Positions 37,923 to 46,355 of a DNA stretch of 64,000 bases are shown piece by piece. Position numbers and translations under genes: made by a program. The DNA lies in the NCBI GenBank assembly GCA_015099395.1, contig AP024096.1:3162001-3226000 (forward strand). Reading direction: 5' to 3'. This DNA comes from Ktedonobacteria bacterium brp13. GTDB taxonomy: Bacteria; Chloroflexota; Ktedonobacteria; Ktedonobacterales; Ktedonobacteraceae. How positions within the stretch are numbered: position 1 is the stretch's first letter; each line of letters starts with the position of its first letter. The notes below the pieces were generated by a model. The model did no database searches and had not been told where the DNA came from. It saw only the letters and a list, made by a program, of their open reading frames with translations.

Positions 37923-37950
37923 TGGGACGATTTAGTTTTCGCAAGTCCCT
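37923..37950. repeat. Lone inverted-repeat end resembling the transposase-HAD unit
   Basis: TGGGACGATTTAGTTTTCGC followed by AAGTCCCT matches the right end at 33507-33535 and the complement of the left end at 32606-32633. No matching second end is seen close by. It is probably a leftover of the same IS family. Confidence 0.6.
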
Positions 37951-38065
37951 AAATGAAAATGAGTGGTCTGGCACGAGCATCTTTCGTCTATCCGGTACCT
38001 ATGGTTAGTTGTAGAGAAGAACAGTAGTAGTCCTGATAAGCAACGAACTCAAAGGGGACGCAATT

Positions 38066-38671
38066 ATGACGGCCTTCGAATTAGCGCCATCGCTTTTTGT
38101 GCCAATCGCAATTGGTTTCTTTGGACTCGGAACCGGCTACCTTATCTGGGGCGGCCAGGAGGTGTTCGGTTTTCCTACATCAAATCCAGAAGTAAATCGA
38201 ACGATGAGCATATGGGCATTCTGGATGTCAGGTTTTATGCAATTCATCACCGGTGTCTATCTGCTTACCGGCCTCACCTGGTTTCAGGTCTTTAGTAAGC
38301 CACCTGCCACTACCTCGGCGCTCTATATGGCGGCTCTCGCATTCACAGCTTATGGCACTCACTGGTTCGCACTGGCGCATCGCCGCTATATCGGAGCTAG
38401 CGATCAGCCTGAAGGCTGGATGTCCATAGCGTTCTTTTTACTCTCGTTGCTTGGTGTTATCGTTTTCATTGCTGCCAGAGACGTTCCTGTCGCGATTGTG
38501 TTTATAGGGCTTGCCCTTATCTATCTGACAGCAATACCCACTCACTTCGGTATATTCCCAGGTGGAGTTCGCCTCACCGGGGTATGGCGGTTACTGACTG
38601 GCATCTGGCTGATGTATATGACCTGGGCCGTGGTGCTCAATCTCTCCATCGGAGCACACTGGTGGACCTAG
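38066..38671 (+). CDS. Six-helix membrane protein of unknown function
   Basis: The 201-residue protein has six hydrophobic segments spread evenly over its length. Segments such as IAIGFFGLGTGYLIWGG, WAFWMSGFMQFITGVYLL and ALAFTAYGTHWFALAHRRY are rich in aromatic residues and small Gly motifs. The pattern faintly recalls the GPR1/FUN34/SatP acetate transporter family, but the NPAPLGL signature is missing, so I do not assign it. GGGGA upstream supports the ATG. It stands alone next to the transposon patch. Confidence 0.75.
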   Translation: MTAFELAPSLFVPIAIGFFGLGTGYLIWGGQEVFGFPTSNPEVNRTMSIWAFWMSGFMQFITGVYLLTGLTWFQVFSKPPATTSALYMAALAFTAYGTHWFALAHRRYIGASDQPEGWMSIAFFLLSLLGVIVFIAARDVPVAIVFIGLALIYLTAIPTHFGIFPGGVRLTGVWRLLTGIWLMYMTWAVVLNLSIGAHWWT

Positions 38672-38705
38672 CAATGCAGCACTTCGGTTTCATCAGTTCG
38701 TTAGG

Positions 38706-39104
38706 TTATGCGCTCGTACGGCGTTCAAGACGCTTGATGCGAGCAAGCAGACGGATACGGGCTTTGAGATGGCGTCCGTCAAAAGGTTTCACAACGTAGT
38801 CGTCGGCTCCAGCCTGGAAGCCAGTTACTTTATCTTGTAGCGTCGCACGCGTCGTTAAAAACATCACAGGTATGTTCCGTAAGGCAGGAGTATTGCGCAT
38901 ATAGCGGCAGAGATCGAGACCACTCTCATTCTCAACATAGACTTCTGTGATCAGCATATCAGGAAGAGGCACCATACTCAGGTTCTCGTATGCCTCGGGC
39001 AAAGATGTCACGAACTGGAGTGAGAAATCGTTCTCCAGTGTCTGAGACATTCTGTTTTTTATGTGTGGATCATTGTCCACTAAAAGAAGATGTAACCTAC
39101 GCAA
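38706..39104 (-). CDS. Atypical receiver-domain protein (phospho-acceptor Asp replaced by Glu)
   Basis: The 132-residue protein is a stand-alone CheY-like receiver. The switch Thr (VMFLTTRA) and Lys (YVVKPFD) are kept. The acidic pair is VDND rather than VDDD/VDDE, and the phospho-acceptor position is Glu54 in PDMLITEVYV, 44 residues after D10 as in CheY. It is therefore unlikely to be phosphorylated normally and may be locked in an active-like state. The start is a TTG without a strong ribosome site, so the N-terminus is uncertain. A canonical receiver gene lies just upstream on the same strand. Confidence 0.8.
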   Translation of the reverse strand: MRRLHLLLVDNDPHIKNRMSQTLENDFSLQFVTSLPEAYENLSMVPLPDMLITEVYVENESGLDLCRYMRNTPALRNIPVMFLTTRATLQDKVTGFQAGADDYVVKPFDGRHLKARIRLLARIKRLERRTSA

Positions 39105-39291
39105 TGCTTGTGCTCACGCGCATAACAGCGCCATTTACTACTATTACAATGTCCGAGAAACATAGACGATTGGCTAATAGAAGTTCAGTTCACTTCCTAC
39201 ACTCTACTACAAAAGACGCAGGCCAGCGGCTAACCGGATACACATCTTCTGACCTTTTATGTTTTTCGTCCACCATATCTTCAACAACGAC

Positions 39292-39738
39292 CTAATCGCG
39301 TTCAGCTTGCGTCTGAACTAAAGAATCAGTGCGGCGTTGTCGCTCGCCGGGTGTTAATGTGAGCACGCGCTCAATAGCAGCATTCAAAGCATTGGGTTTA
39401 AACGGTTTTGTGAGGTATTCATCAGCGCCAGAAAGCAAGCCAGTCAATTGATCTTCCTCACGCGTCATCGCGCTCAAAATGATCAACGGCACATTGGCTG
39501 TCGGCGCATCACCACGTAAGCAACGTACCAGTTGGTAACCATCCATCTTTGGCATTTTGACATCGATGATGACACAATCAGGCTGCTCCGTCAGGACACG
39601 TTCCAGTCCCTGTACTCCATCGTATGCAACAACAACCTCATAGGAGCCTTGCAAACTTACGGCATATTTGATAAGCTCGACAATGGTCGGGTTATCGTCG
39701 ATAACCAATACCTTCTTCTTCGCATGTCCGCTGCTCAT
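39292..39738 (-). CDS. Response regulator, single receiver domain
   Basis: The 148-residue protein is a canonical receiver. It has KVLVIDDNP, the phospho-acceptor Asp in DCVIIDVKMPKMDGYQ, the switch residue in IILSAMT and Lys in YLTKPFKP. A short polar tail of about 25 residues follows. No output domain or kinase gene is adjacent. It lies 187 bases upstream of the atypical receiver gene on the same strand, so the two may act in one signalling chain. Confidence 0.9.
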   Translation of the reverse strand: MSSGHAKKKVLVIDDNPTIVELIKYAVSLQGSYEVVVAYDGVQGLERVLTEQPDCVIIDVKMPKMDGYQLVRCLRGDAPTANVPLIILSAMTREEDQLTGLLSGADEYLTKPFKPNALNAAIERVLTLTPGERQRRTDSLVQTQAERD

Positions 39739-40072
39739 CTAGCTGTGCCTCTCGCCAAGCTTTACACAATGTACTGGTTACAAATCCCAGAAAAAGTATC
39801 GCACTCACAGCATTGTAACACAGTTATTTCATGCTGCCAACTGCCTGAATAACCGGAGAGCAGCACAATTGCGCACACCGTTGAGCAAGTGTAAAGTTCA
39901 CTTGAGCAACATGCCGGCAATAGATGTTTGGCAGGTAGCTGGCGGGAAATATGTAAATAGGAGCAGGGAGTAGAGCCGGAGGGATATGTATCATCGGTAT
40001 GGGTAATTTGTGTTAAAATACAAGAGGTCACTGATCTTTTGCATTCTTACCTATTGAAGGGGGGGCCAGACG

Positions 40073-41086
40073 ATGCTCGATCGCTATTCACGACAGATAC
40101 TCTTTGGACCGATCGGCAAGGGAGGACAGGAACAGTTAGGAAGATCGACAGCAACGATTATTGGCTGTGGAGCACTGGGAACGGTGCTGGCGAATAACCT
40201 GTGCCGCGCTGGGGTCGGGCGTCTGGTCATCGTGGACCGCGACTACATTGAGACGAATAATCTTCAACGTCAGATCCTTTTTGATGAAGATGATGTTGCC
40301 CGTCACGTTCCAAAAGCGATCGCTGCAGCTGAACGGCTGAGGCGCATTAATAGCGATGTGCAGATCGAGCCACTGGTCGACGATGTTACAGCCGATGGCA
40401 TTGAATCCCTGGTACGCGAAACCGATATTGTACTGGATGCGACCGATAACTTCGAGACACGCTATATCATCAATGACGCCTGCATCAAGTACCAGCGTCC
40501 CTGGATCTACAGCGGCGTTATCGCGGCGTATGGGGTAACGATGAACATTCTGCCAGGCAGAACAGCCTGCCTGCGCTGCGCCTTCCCTGAAATACCACTA
40601 CCAGGCACGACACCAACCTGCGATACGGCAGGAGTACTCAACGGTATCGTCGGAGCGATCAGTGGCATCGCCTCTACAGAGGCGCTCAAGATCCTACTCA
40701 AAAGCCCCCGGGTCAGTCGCGACCTCTACTGGCTGGACCTGTGGGATAATATCTCTGAGCGTCTGGAGTTGCCGCGTCAGCCGGGCTGTCCGGCCTGTGA
40801 TGAACACGATTTTACATTTCTAGATGCAGCGGGCAGCTCCAGTACCAGTCTGTGCGGACACAACGCCATTCAGGTGCGGAGTGATACGAGGGGAGGACGG
40901 CTCGACTTTGCACTCCTGGCGGAACGCTTACGCGGCGTAGGGACCGTGAACTACAACGACTACCTGTTACGTAGCCTCATCGATGGCTATGAGATCACGG
41001 TATTCCCCGATGCTCGCGCCATCATTAAAGGCACCAACGACGAGCAAGTAGCGCGCTCCGTTTATGCACGCTATATCGGTCAGTAA
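40073..41086 (+). CDS. ThiF/MoeB/HesA-family adenylyltransferase
   Basis: The 337-residue enzyme belongs to the E1-like family that adenylates the C-terminal Gly-Gly of sulfur-carrier proteins (ThiS or MoaD). It has SRQILFGPIGKGGQEQL, the nucleotide-binding IIGCGALGTVLANNLCRAGV, DRDYIETNNLQRQILF, the catalytic Asp in VLDATDNFETRYIIND, and zinc Cys pairs (CLRC and CPAC). The last 80 residues form an extra domain instead of a rhodanese. GGGGGGG lies eight bases before the ATG. ThiF or MoeB cannot be chosen since no thi or moa genes are adjacent. Confidence 0.9.
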   Translation: MLDRYSRQILFGPIGKGGQEQLGRSTATIIGCGALGTVLANNLCRAGVGRLVIVDRDYIETNNLQRQILFDEDDVARHVPKAIAAAERLRRINSDVQIEPLVDDVTADGIESLVRETDIVLDATDNFETRYIINDACIKYQRPWIYSGVIAAYGVTMNILPGRTACLRCAFPEIPLPGTTPTCDTAGVLNGIVGAISGIASTEALKILLKSPRVSRDLYWLDLWDNISERLELPRQPGCPACDEHDFTFLDAAGSSSTSLCGHNAIQVRSDTRGGRLDFALLAERLRGVGTVNYNDYLLRSLIDGYEITVFPDARAIIKGTNDEQVARSVYARYIGQ

Positions 41087-41183
41087 TCAAATAATACACA
41101 TAAAAAGCTGGATGGTAAGCCACGGTTAGCAGTAGCAAGAGTCGCGGGTACAGGTAAAGCAAGCACTCAACGACAGTTGGTTC

Positions 41184-41212
41184 TTGTACTCAATGCAGAC
41201 ACTTGTTATAAT
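41184..41212 (+). promoter_or_regulatory. Strong sigma-70 promoter of metG
   Basis: TTGTAC (41184-41189), a 17-base spacer and TATAAT (41207-41212) preceded by TG (extended -10). It lies about 110 bases before the metG start codon. I see no T-box features in the leader. Confidence 0.75.
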
Positions 41213-41325
41213 AACCGTGGTTCGTCTGTTGTTTTTCTCTTGTCGGAGAGATATCCACAGCAAAGTCACAAGTCAAAGGAATTCATCCTCCCCTCCATCG
41301 ATCAACAAAGGGAGTCACATTTTAC

Positions 41326-42993
41326 ATGAATGAGCATATTCTGGTCTGCGTAGCCTGGCCGTATGCAAAAACATCAACACACGTCGGGCAGGTCGCAGGC
41401 GCATATCTCCCGGCAGATACGTTCGCACGTTATCACCGCATGGCGGGTAACAAAGTTCTAATGGTCTCAGGCAGCGATGAGCACGGGACACCGATCCTTG
41501 TCGAGTCTGAACGTCTGGGTATATCTCCACGCGAGTTTGTTGCTCGCTATCATAAACAGATCACCGAAGTCTGGGAGAAGCTGGGGATATCCTGGGATTG
41601 CTATACTGAGACAGGCACAAGCAATCACTATAGCATCACACAGGACTTCTTTCTGACCCTCTATGATAAGGGCTATATCTTCAAAGATACCATGCAGTCC
41701 GCTTACTGTCCCACCGATCGCCGCTTCTTGCCCGATCGCTATATTGAGGGCACCTGTCCCAATTGCGGCTATAAAGAGGCCCGTGGGGATCAATGCGATA
41801 ATTGTGGTCATACACTGGACCCTATCGATCTAATCGATCCTCGCTGTAAGCTCTGTGGCAGCACGACCAGCAAGTTAGAGATGCGTATGACCGATCACTT
41901 CTTCCTGGATCTACCAAAGCTGCAAGAGCCGTTACAGCAGTGGCTGACCGAGAACAAGGAGCATTGGCGTCCTAACACACTCTCCTTTGCTATGAACTGG
42001 CTTAAAGAGGGTCTACGCGCGCGTGCAATCACCCGTGATCTGGATTGGGGCGTGCCGATCCCGCTCGAAGGCTATGAAGATAAACGCATCTATGTCTGGT
42101 TCGACGCCGTCATTGGCTACTTCTCCGCCAGCGTCGAGTGGGCACAGAGGCAGGGGAAACCTGAAGCCTGGAAAGAGTGGTGGGTACCCGGTCAGACGTC
42201 GCCAGAGGTCAAACCATACTACTTTATCGGGAAAGATAATATTCCTTTCCATACTATTATCTGGCCCGCTATGCTCCTGGGGTACGGCAACCGCAACCTG
42301 CCCTTCGATGTGCCCGCCAATGAGTTTATGACCATGAGCGGCGAGAAGGCCTCCAGTAGTCGCGGCAACGTGATCTGGACACGCGATGTATTAGAGCAGT
42401 TCGGTCCCGATACTCTGCGCTACTACCTCACAGCCACCGCGCCAGAGGGACGTGATAGCGACTTCACCTTTGAAGAGATGATCCGTCGCAATAACGATGA
42501 ACTGGTCGCCGCCTATGGTAATGTCGTCCACCGCACACTCACCTTCCTACAAAGCAAGTTTGGCGGTGTGGTCCCCACACCACTGGAGTATCGCGACGCC
42601 GACAAAGCCATCCTGGCAGAGCTTGAGAACGGCTTCGCAGTGGTAAGCAGCCAGATTGAGAAATGCCACTTCAAGAGTGCACTGGACGCCGCCATGAACG
42701 TCGCCCGCGCCGCCAACCGCTATCTGGATGAGCAGGCACCCTGGAAGCAGATTAAAGTCGACCGCGAGGCCGCTGGCACCACGATCTACGTCATGCTCCA
42801 GGTCATCAGCGGACTACATGCCCTGTTCAGTCCTTTCCTGCCCTTCTCCTCACAGCAACTCCACGAATTGCTGGGCTTTGAGGGTGAAGTCAGCAAAGAG
42901 GGTTGGCAGGTCAGGCCAATCGCCGCTGGCGTTACGCTCCCCAAACCAGCACCGCTCTTCCCGAAACTGGAACTGCCGGTCGCGGTTGAATAA
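41326..42993 (+). CDS. metG: Methionyl-tRNA synthetase
   Basis: MetRS charges tRNA-Met. The 555-residue class I synthetase has the HIGH-type motif as THVGQVAGAYLPADTFARY, a zinc-binding insert with paired Cys knuckles (CPNCGYKE, CDNCGH, CKLCGS), and a KMSKS-type motif as MSGEKASSSRGNVI. The anticodon-binding helical domain fills the C-terminus (about 400-540). The extra C-terminal EMAP-like tRNA-binding domain is absent. It is preceded by a strong promoter and followed by a 21-bp terminator, so it is a single-gene unit. Confidence 0.95.
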   Translation: MNEHILVCVAWPYAKTSTHVGQVAGAYLPADTFARYHRMAGNKVLMVSGSDEHGTPILVESERLGISPREFVARYHKQITEVWEKLGISWDCYTETGTSNHYSITQDFFLTLYDKGYIFKDTMQSAYCPTDRRFLPDRYIEGTCPNCGYKEARGDQCDNCGHTLDPIDLIDPRCKLCGSTTSKLEMRMTDHFFLDLPKLQEPLQQWLTENKEHWRPNTLSFAMNWLKEGLRARAITRDLDWGVPIPLEGYEDKRIYVWFDAVIGYFSASVEWAQRQGKPEAWKEWWVPGQTSPEVKPYYFIGKDNIPFHTIIWPAMLLGYGNRNLPFDVPANEFMTMSGEKASSSRGNVIWTRDVLEQFGPDTLRYYLTATAPEGRDSDFTFEEMIRRNNDELVAAYGNVVHRTLTFLQSKFGGVVPTPLEYRDADKAILAELENGFAVVSSQIEKCHFKSALDAAMNVARAANRYLDEQAPWKQIKVDREAAGTTIYVMLQVISGLHALFSPFLPFSSQQLHELLGFEGEVSKEGWQVRPIAAGVTLPKPAPLFPKLELPVAVE

Positions 42994-43004
42994 CACAACA
43001 GTAC

Positions 43005-43052
43005 ATAAAAGAGCCTCTGGATACCTCGTATGGTATCCAGAGGCTCTTTTAT
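43005..43052. terminator. Intrinsic terminator of metG
   Basis: A perfect 21-bp stem (43005-43025 with 43032-43052) around a 6-base loop contains AAAAGAGCCTCTGGATACC and ends in TTTTAT. The A- and T-rich flanks allow function on both strands. Confidence 0.93.
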
Positions 43053-43355
43053 ATGTTCTCGGCTACTGAGAGTTGCGTAAGAGCCATAAAGCAGCTTTGG
43101 AGGACAGAAACTATGGCAAATCACACATTTCACAAAACATCTTGTTACGCTCTTACGAGACTTGTTAGTCTAAACAGTAATATCGTATATATAAATACAT
43201 ATTTACAGATAACTTTTTTTATGCCATAATTCAATTGGAGAGTGAGTAGAAGGAGAGGAAGAGACAAGCCAATGCATGACAGCAGGAATGTATGCTAAGC
43301 AGTTGCTTGATTCGCTATTCGATTTCGAAGGAATATCCATTGCAAGGAGGCATCT

Positions 43356-44429
43356 ATGGTACACATGCGGAGAACGGATTCTCTCTGGAGAAAAGTCTTC
43401 CCCATTTTGGGAAGCTTTTTTATTATGAGTCTACTGACTGTTACGTTGCATCTATCCCCCGTCTATGCAGCGTCGGCAGTATCAGTGCAATCGATGACGG
43501 TACAACAGCTTGCCGCTTATGGGGAAGCGAAGTGTTTACAACCGCCACAAAATGCGAATCTTCTGGATCTTTCAGACGTGCAACTGATACAATATGGACT
43601 ACCAACACATGCTGTGATTGACCAGAACCTATCTCAGTGGAAACATGAACTGGTATATACCAAGCATCGGAGTTGTGGATCACAGCCGACAAAGAGTAGC
43701 ATTACGCACCTGCTTCATCCTCAACCAAAAACCATCAAGAATACACTGTATTCTTACAACTGGTCTGGCTATGTCGCAAGTGCAGGTCGTGGCACGTATA
43801 GTGCATCTATGGTCACCTTCAATGTTCCTTCACTCGCAGCCAATACGAGCGGCTCTCATGTCTCGATCTGGGCAGGCATGGGAGGCGATGGTGCCAACCC
43901 TTATGGATTAGTGCAGGCCGGGATTGATTCAACCTTAAACTCAAATGGGAGTCAGTCCAATACTTCCTGGTGGGAATTTGTGTCCAACACAGCAGGAGAA
44001 ACGAGTTATCCGGAAGAGGATCTTCCTCTTTCTAAAGGATTGTATAATGGAAACCAGATCTGGGTGTATGTCAACTCAAATCCCAATCAAAATGGATCAG
44101 ACGAGTTTTACATTCAGAACAATAGTACAAACGACTATAATTCCTATTATCTCTATGGATCGTCCTATTACTCGGACAGCGCCACTGGAGAATGTGTTGT
44201 TGAGCGACCAAGCATCAACGGCGGTTTGTCCCCACTTGCCAACTTTGGGACAGACTCACTGTCCCAGTGCCAGCTTTACGTCAATGGCAATGCAACGATG
44301 GAACCGATCGGCAACTACGGAGGGCAAATGATGGATATGCTGAGTAATAATGGTTCGTATACGTTGGATGCTGTTGGGTCGTTAAGCAATAACCAGGATT
44401 TCAGCGTGACCTACCAGAATGCAAACTAA
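43356..44429 (+). CDS. Secreted glutamic peptidase, G1 (eqolisin) family
   Basis: The 357-residue protein has a signal peptide (hydrophobic core about 14-34, cleavage near VYA-AS) and a propeptide of about 85 residues. The G1 peptidase domain follows, with YSYNWSGYVA, VTFNVPSL, SIWAGMGGDG, a candidate catalytic Gln187 in LVQAGID, WWEFVS, and a candidate catalytic Glu (E279 or E283) in GECVVERPS. These acid-acting peptidases are best known from fungi. GGAGG lies five bases before the ATG. The TAA stop is part of palindromic repeat copy E. Confidence 0.82.
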   Translation: MVHMRRTDSLWRKVFPILGSFFIMSLLTVTLHLSPVYAASAVSVQSMTVQQLAAYGEAKCLQPPQNANLLDLSDVQLIQYGLPTHAVIDQNLSQWKHELVYTKHRSCGSQPTKSSITHLLHPQPKTIKNTLYSYNWSGYVASAGRGTYSASMVTFNVPSLAANTSGSHVSIWAGMGGDGANPYGLVQAGIDSTLNSNGSQSNTSWWEFVSNTAGETSYPEEDLPLSKGLYNGNQIWVYVNSNPNQNGSDEFYIQNNSTNDYNSYYLYGSSYYSDSATGECVVERPSINGGLSPLANFGTDSLSQCQLYVNGNATMEPIGNYGGQMMDMLSNNGSYTLDAVGSLSNNQDFSVTYQNAN

Positions 44430-44488
44430 GATCTTATTCCGAAACCCAACGCGACGCCAGTCGCGTTGGGTTTCGGAATAAGATCTTA
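44427..44488. repeat. Dispersed palindromic repeat, copy E (perfect palindrome)
   Basis: Two perfect 29-base arms (TAAGATCTTATTCCGAAACC through AACGCGAC and its complement) surround a 4-base loop GCCA. It lies between convergent genes. The first three bases are the peptidase stop codon. Of the five copies it is the only fully symmetrical one. Confidence 0.93.
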
Positions 44489-44503
44489 GAAAAAGGGATA
44501 GCG

Positions 44504-45184
44504 CTAACCTTCTGGATGCGTTAAGAGGTGCTTCCCCAGAAAGAGGGCAACATCGTGGTCCGCTGCACCTGGCGGATAGAAGTGGCTACAGATACTCCAG
44601 ATCTCCAGACCATTGCGTAAATAGAACTGCACCTCAGGAAAATTGGTGCTCTGTGCCTCAACCAGCAAAGCCCAGCATTTCTGTTTGCGTCCCCAGTCGG
44701 AGGCACAGCGCACGAGTAAAGAGCCAACCTTATAGCGGCGATACTGACGACCGATGATAAGCTTCTGAATACGAGCCACCGAGCGGTCTTCTTCGATCGT
44801 CATAAAGATCGCACCCACGACCTTGCCATCAACCAGAGCAGTAAAGCCACTATCCTCTTTGCGCACCAGCATCTGGATCTCGGCTAACGCGCCTTTATGC
44901 TCATGCAGATTTCTATAGAGCGGAGGATCGACGGGTGTCTCGACCAGTTCCAGAGCGAAGGACGCCACTGGCTCCTTCGGCTCCTTTGCCTTTGCATACT
45001 CTTTCTCTTCACTCACGCTGGCACTATTCGCAACAGGACGTATGCCGGTCCCAGGCAACGAGCGATTCTGCACCCTGAGTACATAGATATGGTCGGTCTC
45101 AAAATCGTTATCGAGTCCATGGAGTATAGGAGCGTCACTGACTTGTACAGCACGCACATCGATATGGGGCGTTCTCTCGTCCAT
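44504..45184 (-). CDS. GNAT-family N-acetyltransferase
   Basis: The 226-residue protein has the acetyl-CoA binding stretch LIIGRQYRRYKVGSLLVRCA followed by WALLVEAQSTNFPEVQFYLR and NGLEIWSI, as in GNAT enzymes of the RimI-like type. An N-terminal region of about 70 residues with HIDVRAVQVSDAPILHGLD precedes it. Substrate unknown. The gene lies upstream of nothing on its own strand except the convergent repeat, and downstream (by position) of the ROK kinase gene, 140 bases away on the same strand. Confidence 0.87.
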   Translation of the reverse strand: MDERTPHIDVRAVQVSDAPILHGLDNDFETDHIYVLRVQNRSLPGTGIRPVANSASVSEEKEYAKAKEPKEPVASFALELVETPVDPPLYRNLHEHKGALAEIQMLVRKEDSGFTALVDGKVVGAIFMTIEEDRSVARIQKLIIGRQYRRYKVGSLLVRCASDWGRKQKCWALLVEAQSTNFPEVQFYLRNGLEIWSICSHFYPPGAADHDVALFLGKHLLTHPEG

Positions 45185-45247
45185 GCATATCCCCGCTTTC
45201 TTAGTAGATTATGGTGTAATGACAGTTAGTAACAGAACAGATAGTAT

Positions 45248-45267
45248 AGGAGGGCACAGGAGGGCAC
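45248..45267. repeat. 10-bp tandem repeat beside a C/G-rich hairpin
   Basis: AGGAGGGCAC occurs twice in tandem after the ROK gene. CCCTCC appears twice nearby (about 45294-45307), so the region can fold as a hairpin and may terminate the ROK transcript, though no T-run follows. Confidence 0.6.
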
Positions 45268-45324
45268 AGAAGGTCTGACCTGGTGTAAGCCAGCCCTCCC
45301 GGCCCTCCTACTCGAAGCGGCATC

Positions 45325-46338
45325 TTATTTTCCAGCGGCTGCGAAGTTGTAGCCAGCGGCCATCGCGCCCAGAGCGGCAGCACCGACGACACCGGAGAAA
45401 TCACCCAGTCTCGTACGTAGTATCGGCGTCTTCTGAGCAGAGGCCGAGAGCGCTGCGTTACGGGCACGATGGACAGCGGTATCAAACAAGAGGTCAACCG
45501 CCTCGATGACCCCACCACCCAGGATCACAGCATCAGGATTGTAGAAGTTCATAACCGACGCAATACCATACCCCAGATAGTCGGCAGCGTCTTTGACCAC
45601 CTCTATGACCAACTCATCATTCTGCTGGATCGCATTCGCAATGATCCCGGAACGAATAATCGTATCGCCCTCTTTCAACAGACCCAACGCATCGTCTGTG
45701 AGGATAGAGGAGCGACCATGATGAATCTCAGCCAGGACTGCCTTCGTGATCGCGGTACGCGAAGCATAGGCCTCCAGACACCCACGCGAGCCGCACCCAC
45801 AGATACGACCGCCTGCCTGGATCGTCATATGCCCGACCTCCCCGGCAGTCCCCGTAAAACCAGTATACATCTTACCGTTCTGCACAATACCAGAACCGAT
45901 ACCAGTGCCGACAAAGACACAGACAAAATTTTCGTAGCCACGGCCAGAGCCAAAGAGGCACTCACCCATCGCAGCCACTTCCACATCATTACCGACAAAG
46001 ACAGGTCGACCAAAGTTCTTATTTAAAATGGTACCCAAAGCTAAATTATGTACACCAAGATTGGGAGCATCCAGCACCACACCGTTCTCACGATCAATCT
46101 GTCCGGCCGCCCCAACGCCAATCGCCACCAACTCTTCAGGAGAGGTAAGATTGGCCGCCTCAATGGCCGCATTCGATAACTCAATGGTACGTTGGGAAAC
46201 AAAATCCTGACCACGATTCGCACGTGTCCGCTTGCGCGCAGATGAGAGCACCTCACCAGTGGTAAGATCAACGACAGCCGCAAGCGTCTTGGTCCCACCC
46301 AGATCAATCCCCAGAGCACAGGTCTTTTGCTTAGCCAT
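45325..46338 (-). CDS. ROK-family sugar kinase (glucokinase-like)
   Basis: The 337-residue kinase has the ATP-binding LGIDLGGTKTLAAVVDL, the catalytic Asp in VFVGNDVEVAAMGE, ENFVCVFVGTGIGSGIV, and the ROK zinc motif GHMTIQAGGRICGCGSRGCL followed by EAYAS. No HTH precedes it, so it is an enzyme and not a NagC-type repressor. Glucose is the likeliest substrate for this subgroup. The ATG at 46338 has GAGGGTG upstream. tsaD lies 17 bases upstream on the same strand, suggesting one transcript. Confidence 0.92.
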   Translation of the reverse strand: MAKQKTCALGIDLGGTKTLAAVVDLTTGEVLSSARKRTRANRGQDFVSQRTIELSNAAIEAANLTSPEELVAIGVGAAGQIDRENGVVLDAPNLGVHNLALGTILNKNFGRPVFVGNDVEVAAMGECLFGSGRGYENFVCVFVGTGIGSGIVQNGKMYTGFTGTAGEVGHMTIQAGGRICGCGSRGCLEAYASRTAITKAVLAEIHHGRSSILTDDALGLLKEGDTIIRSGIIANAIQQNDELVIEVVKDAADYLGYGIASVMNFYNPDAVILGGGVIEAVDLLFDTAVHRARNAALSASAQKTPILRTRLGDFSGVVGAAALGAMAAGYNFAAAGK

Positions 46339-46355
46339 ACGAAGCACCCTCGCTT

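Noticed and set aside
41087..41325. T-box or SAM riboswitch before metG
   Set aside because: No T-box core or SAM-riboswitch pattern; the gap is filled by a normal sigma-70 promoter and short leader.
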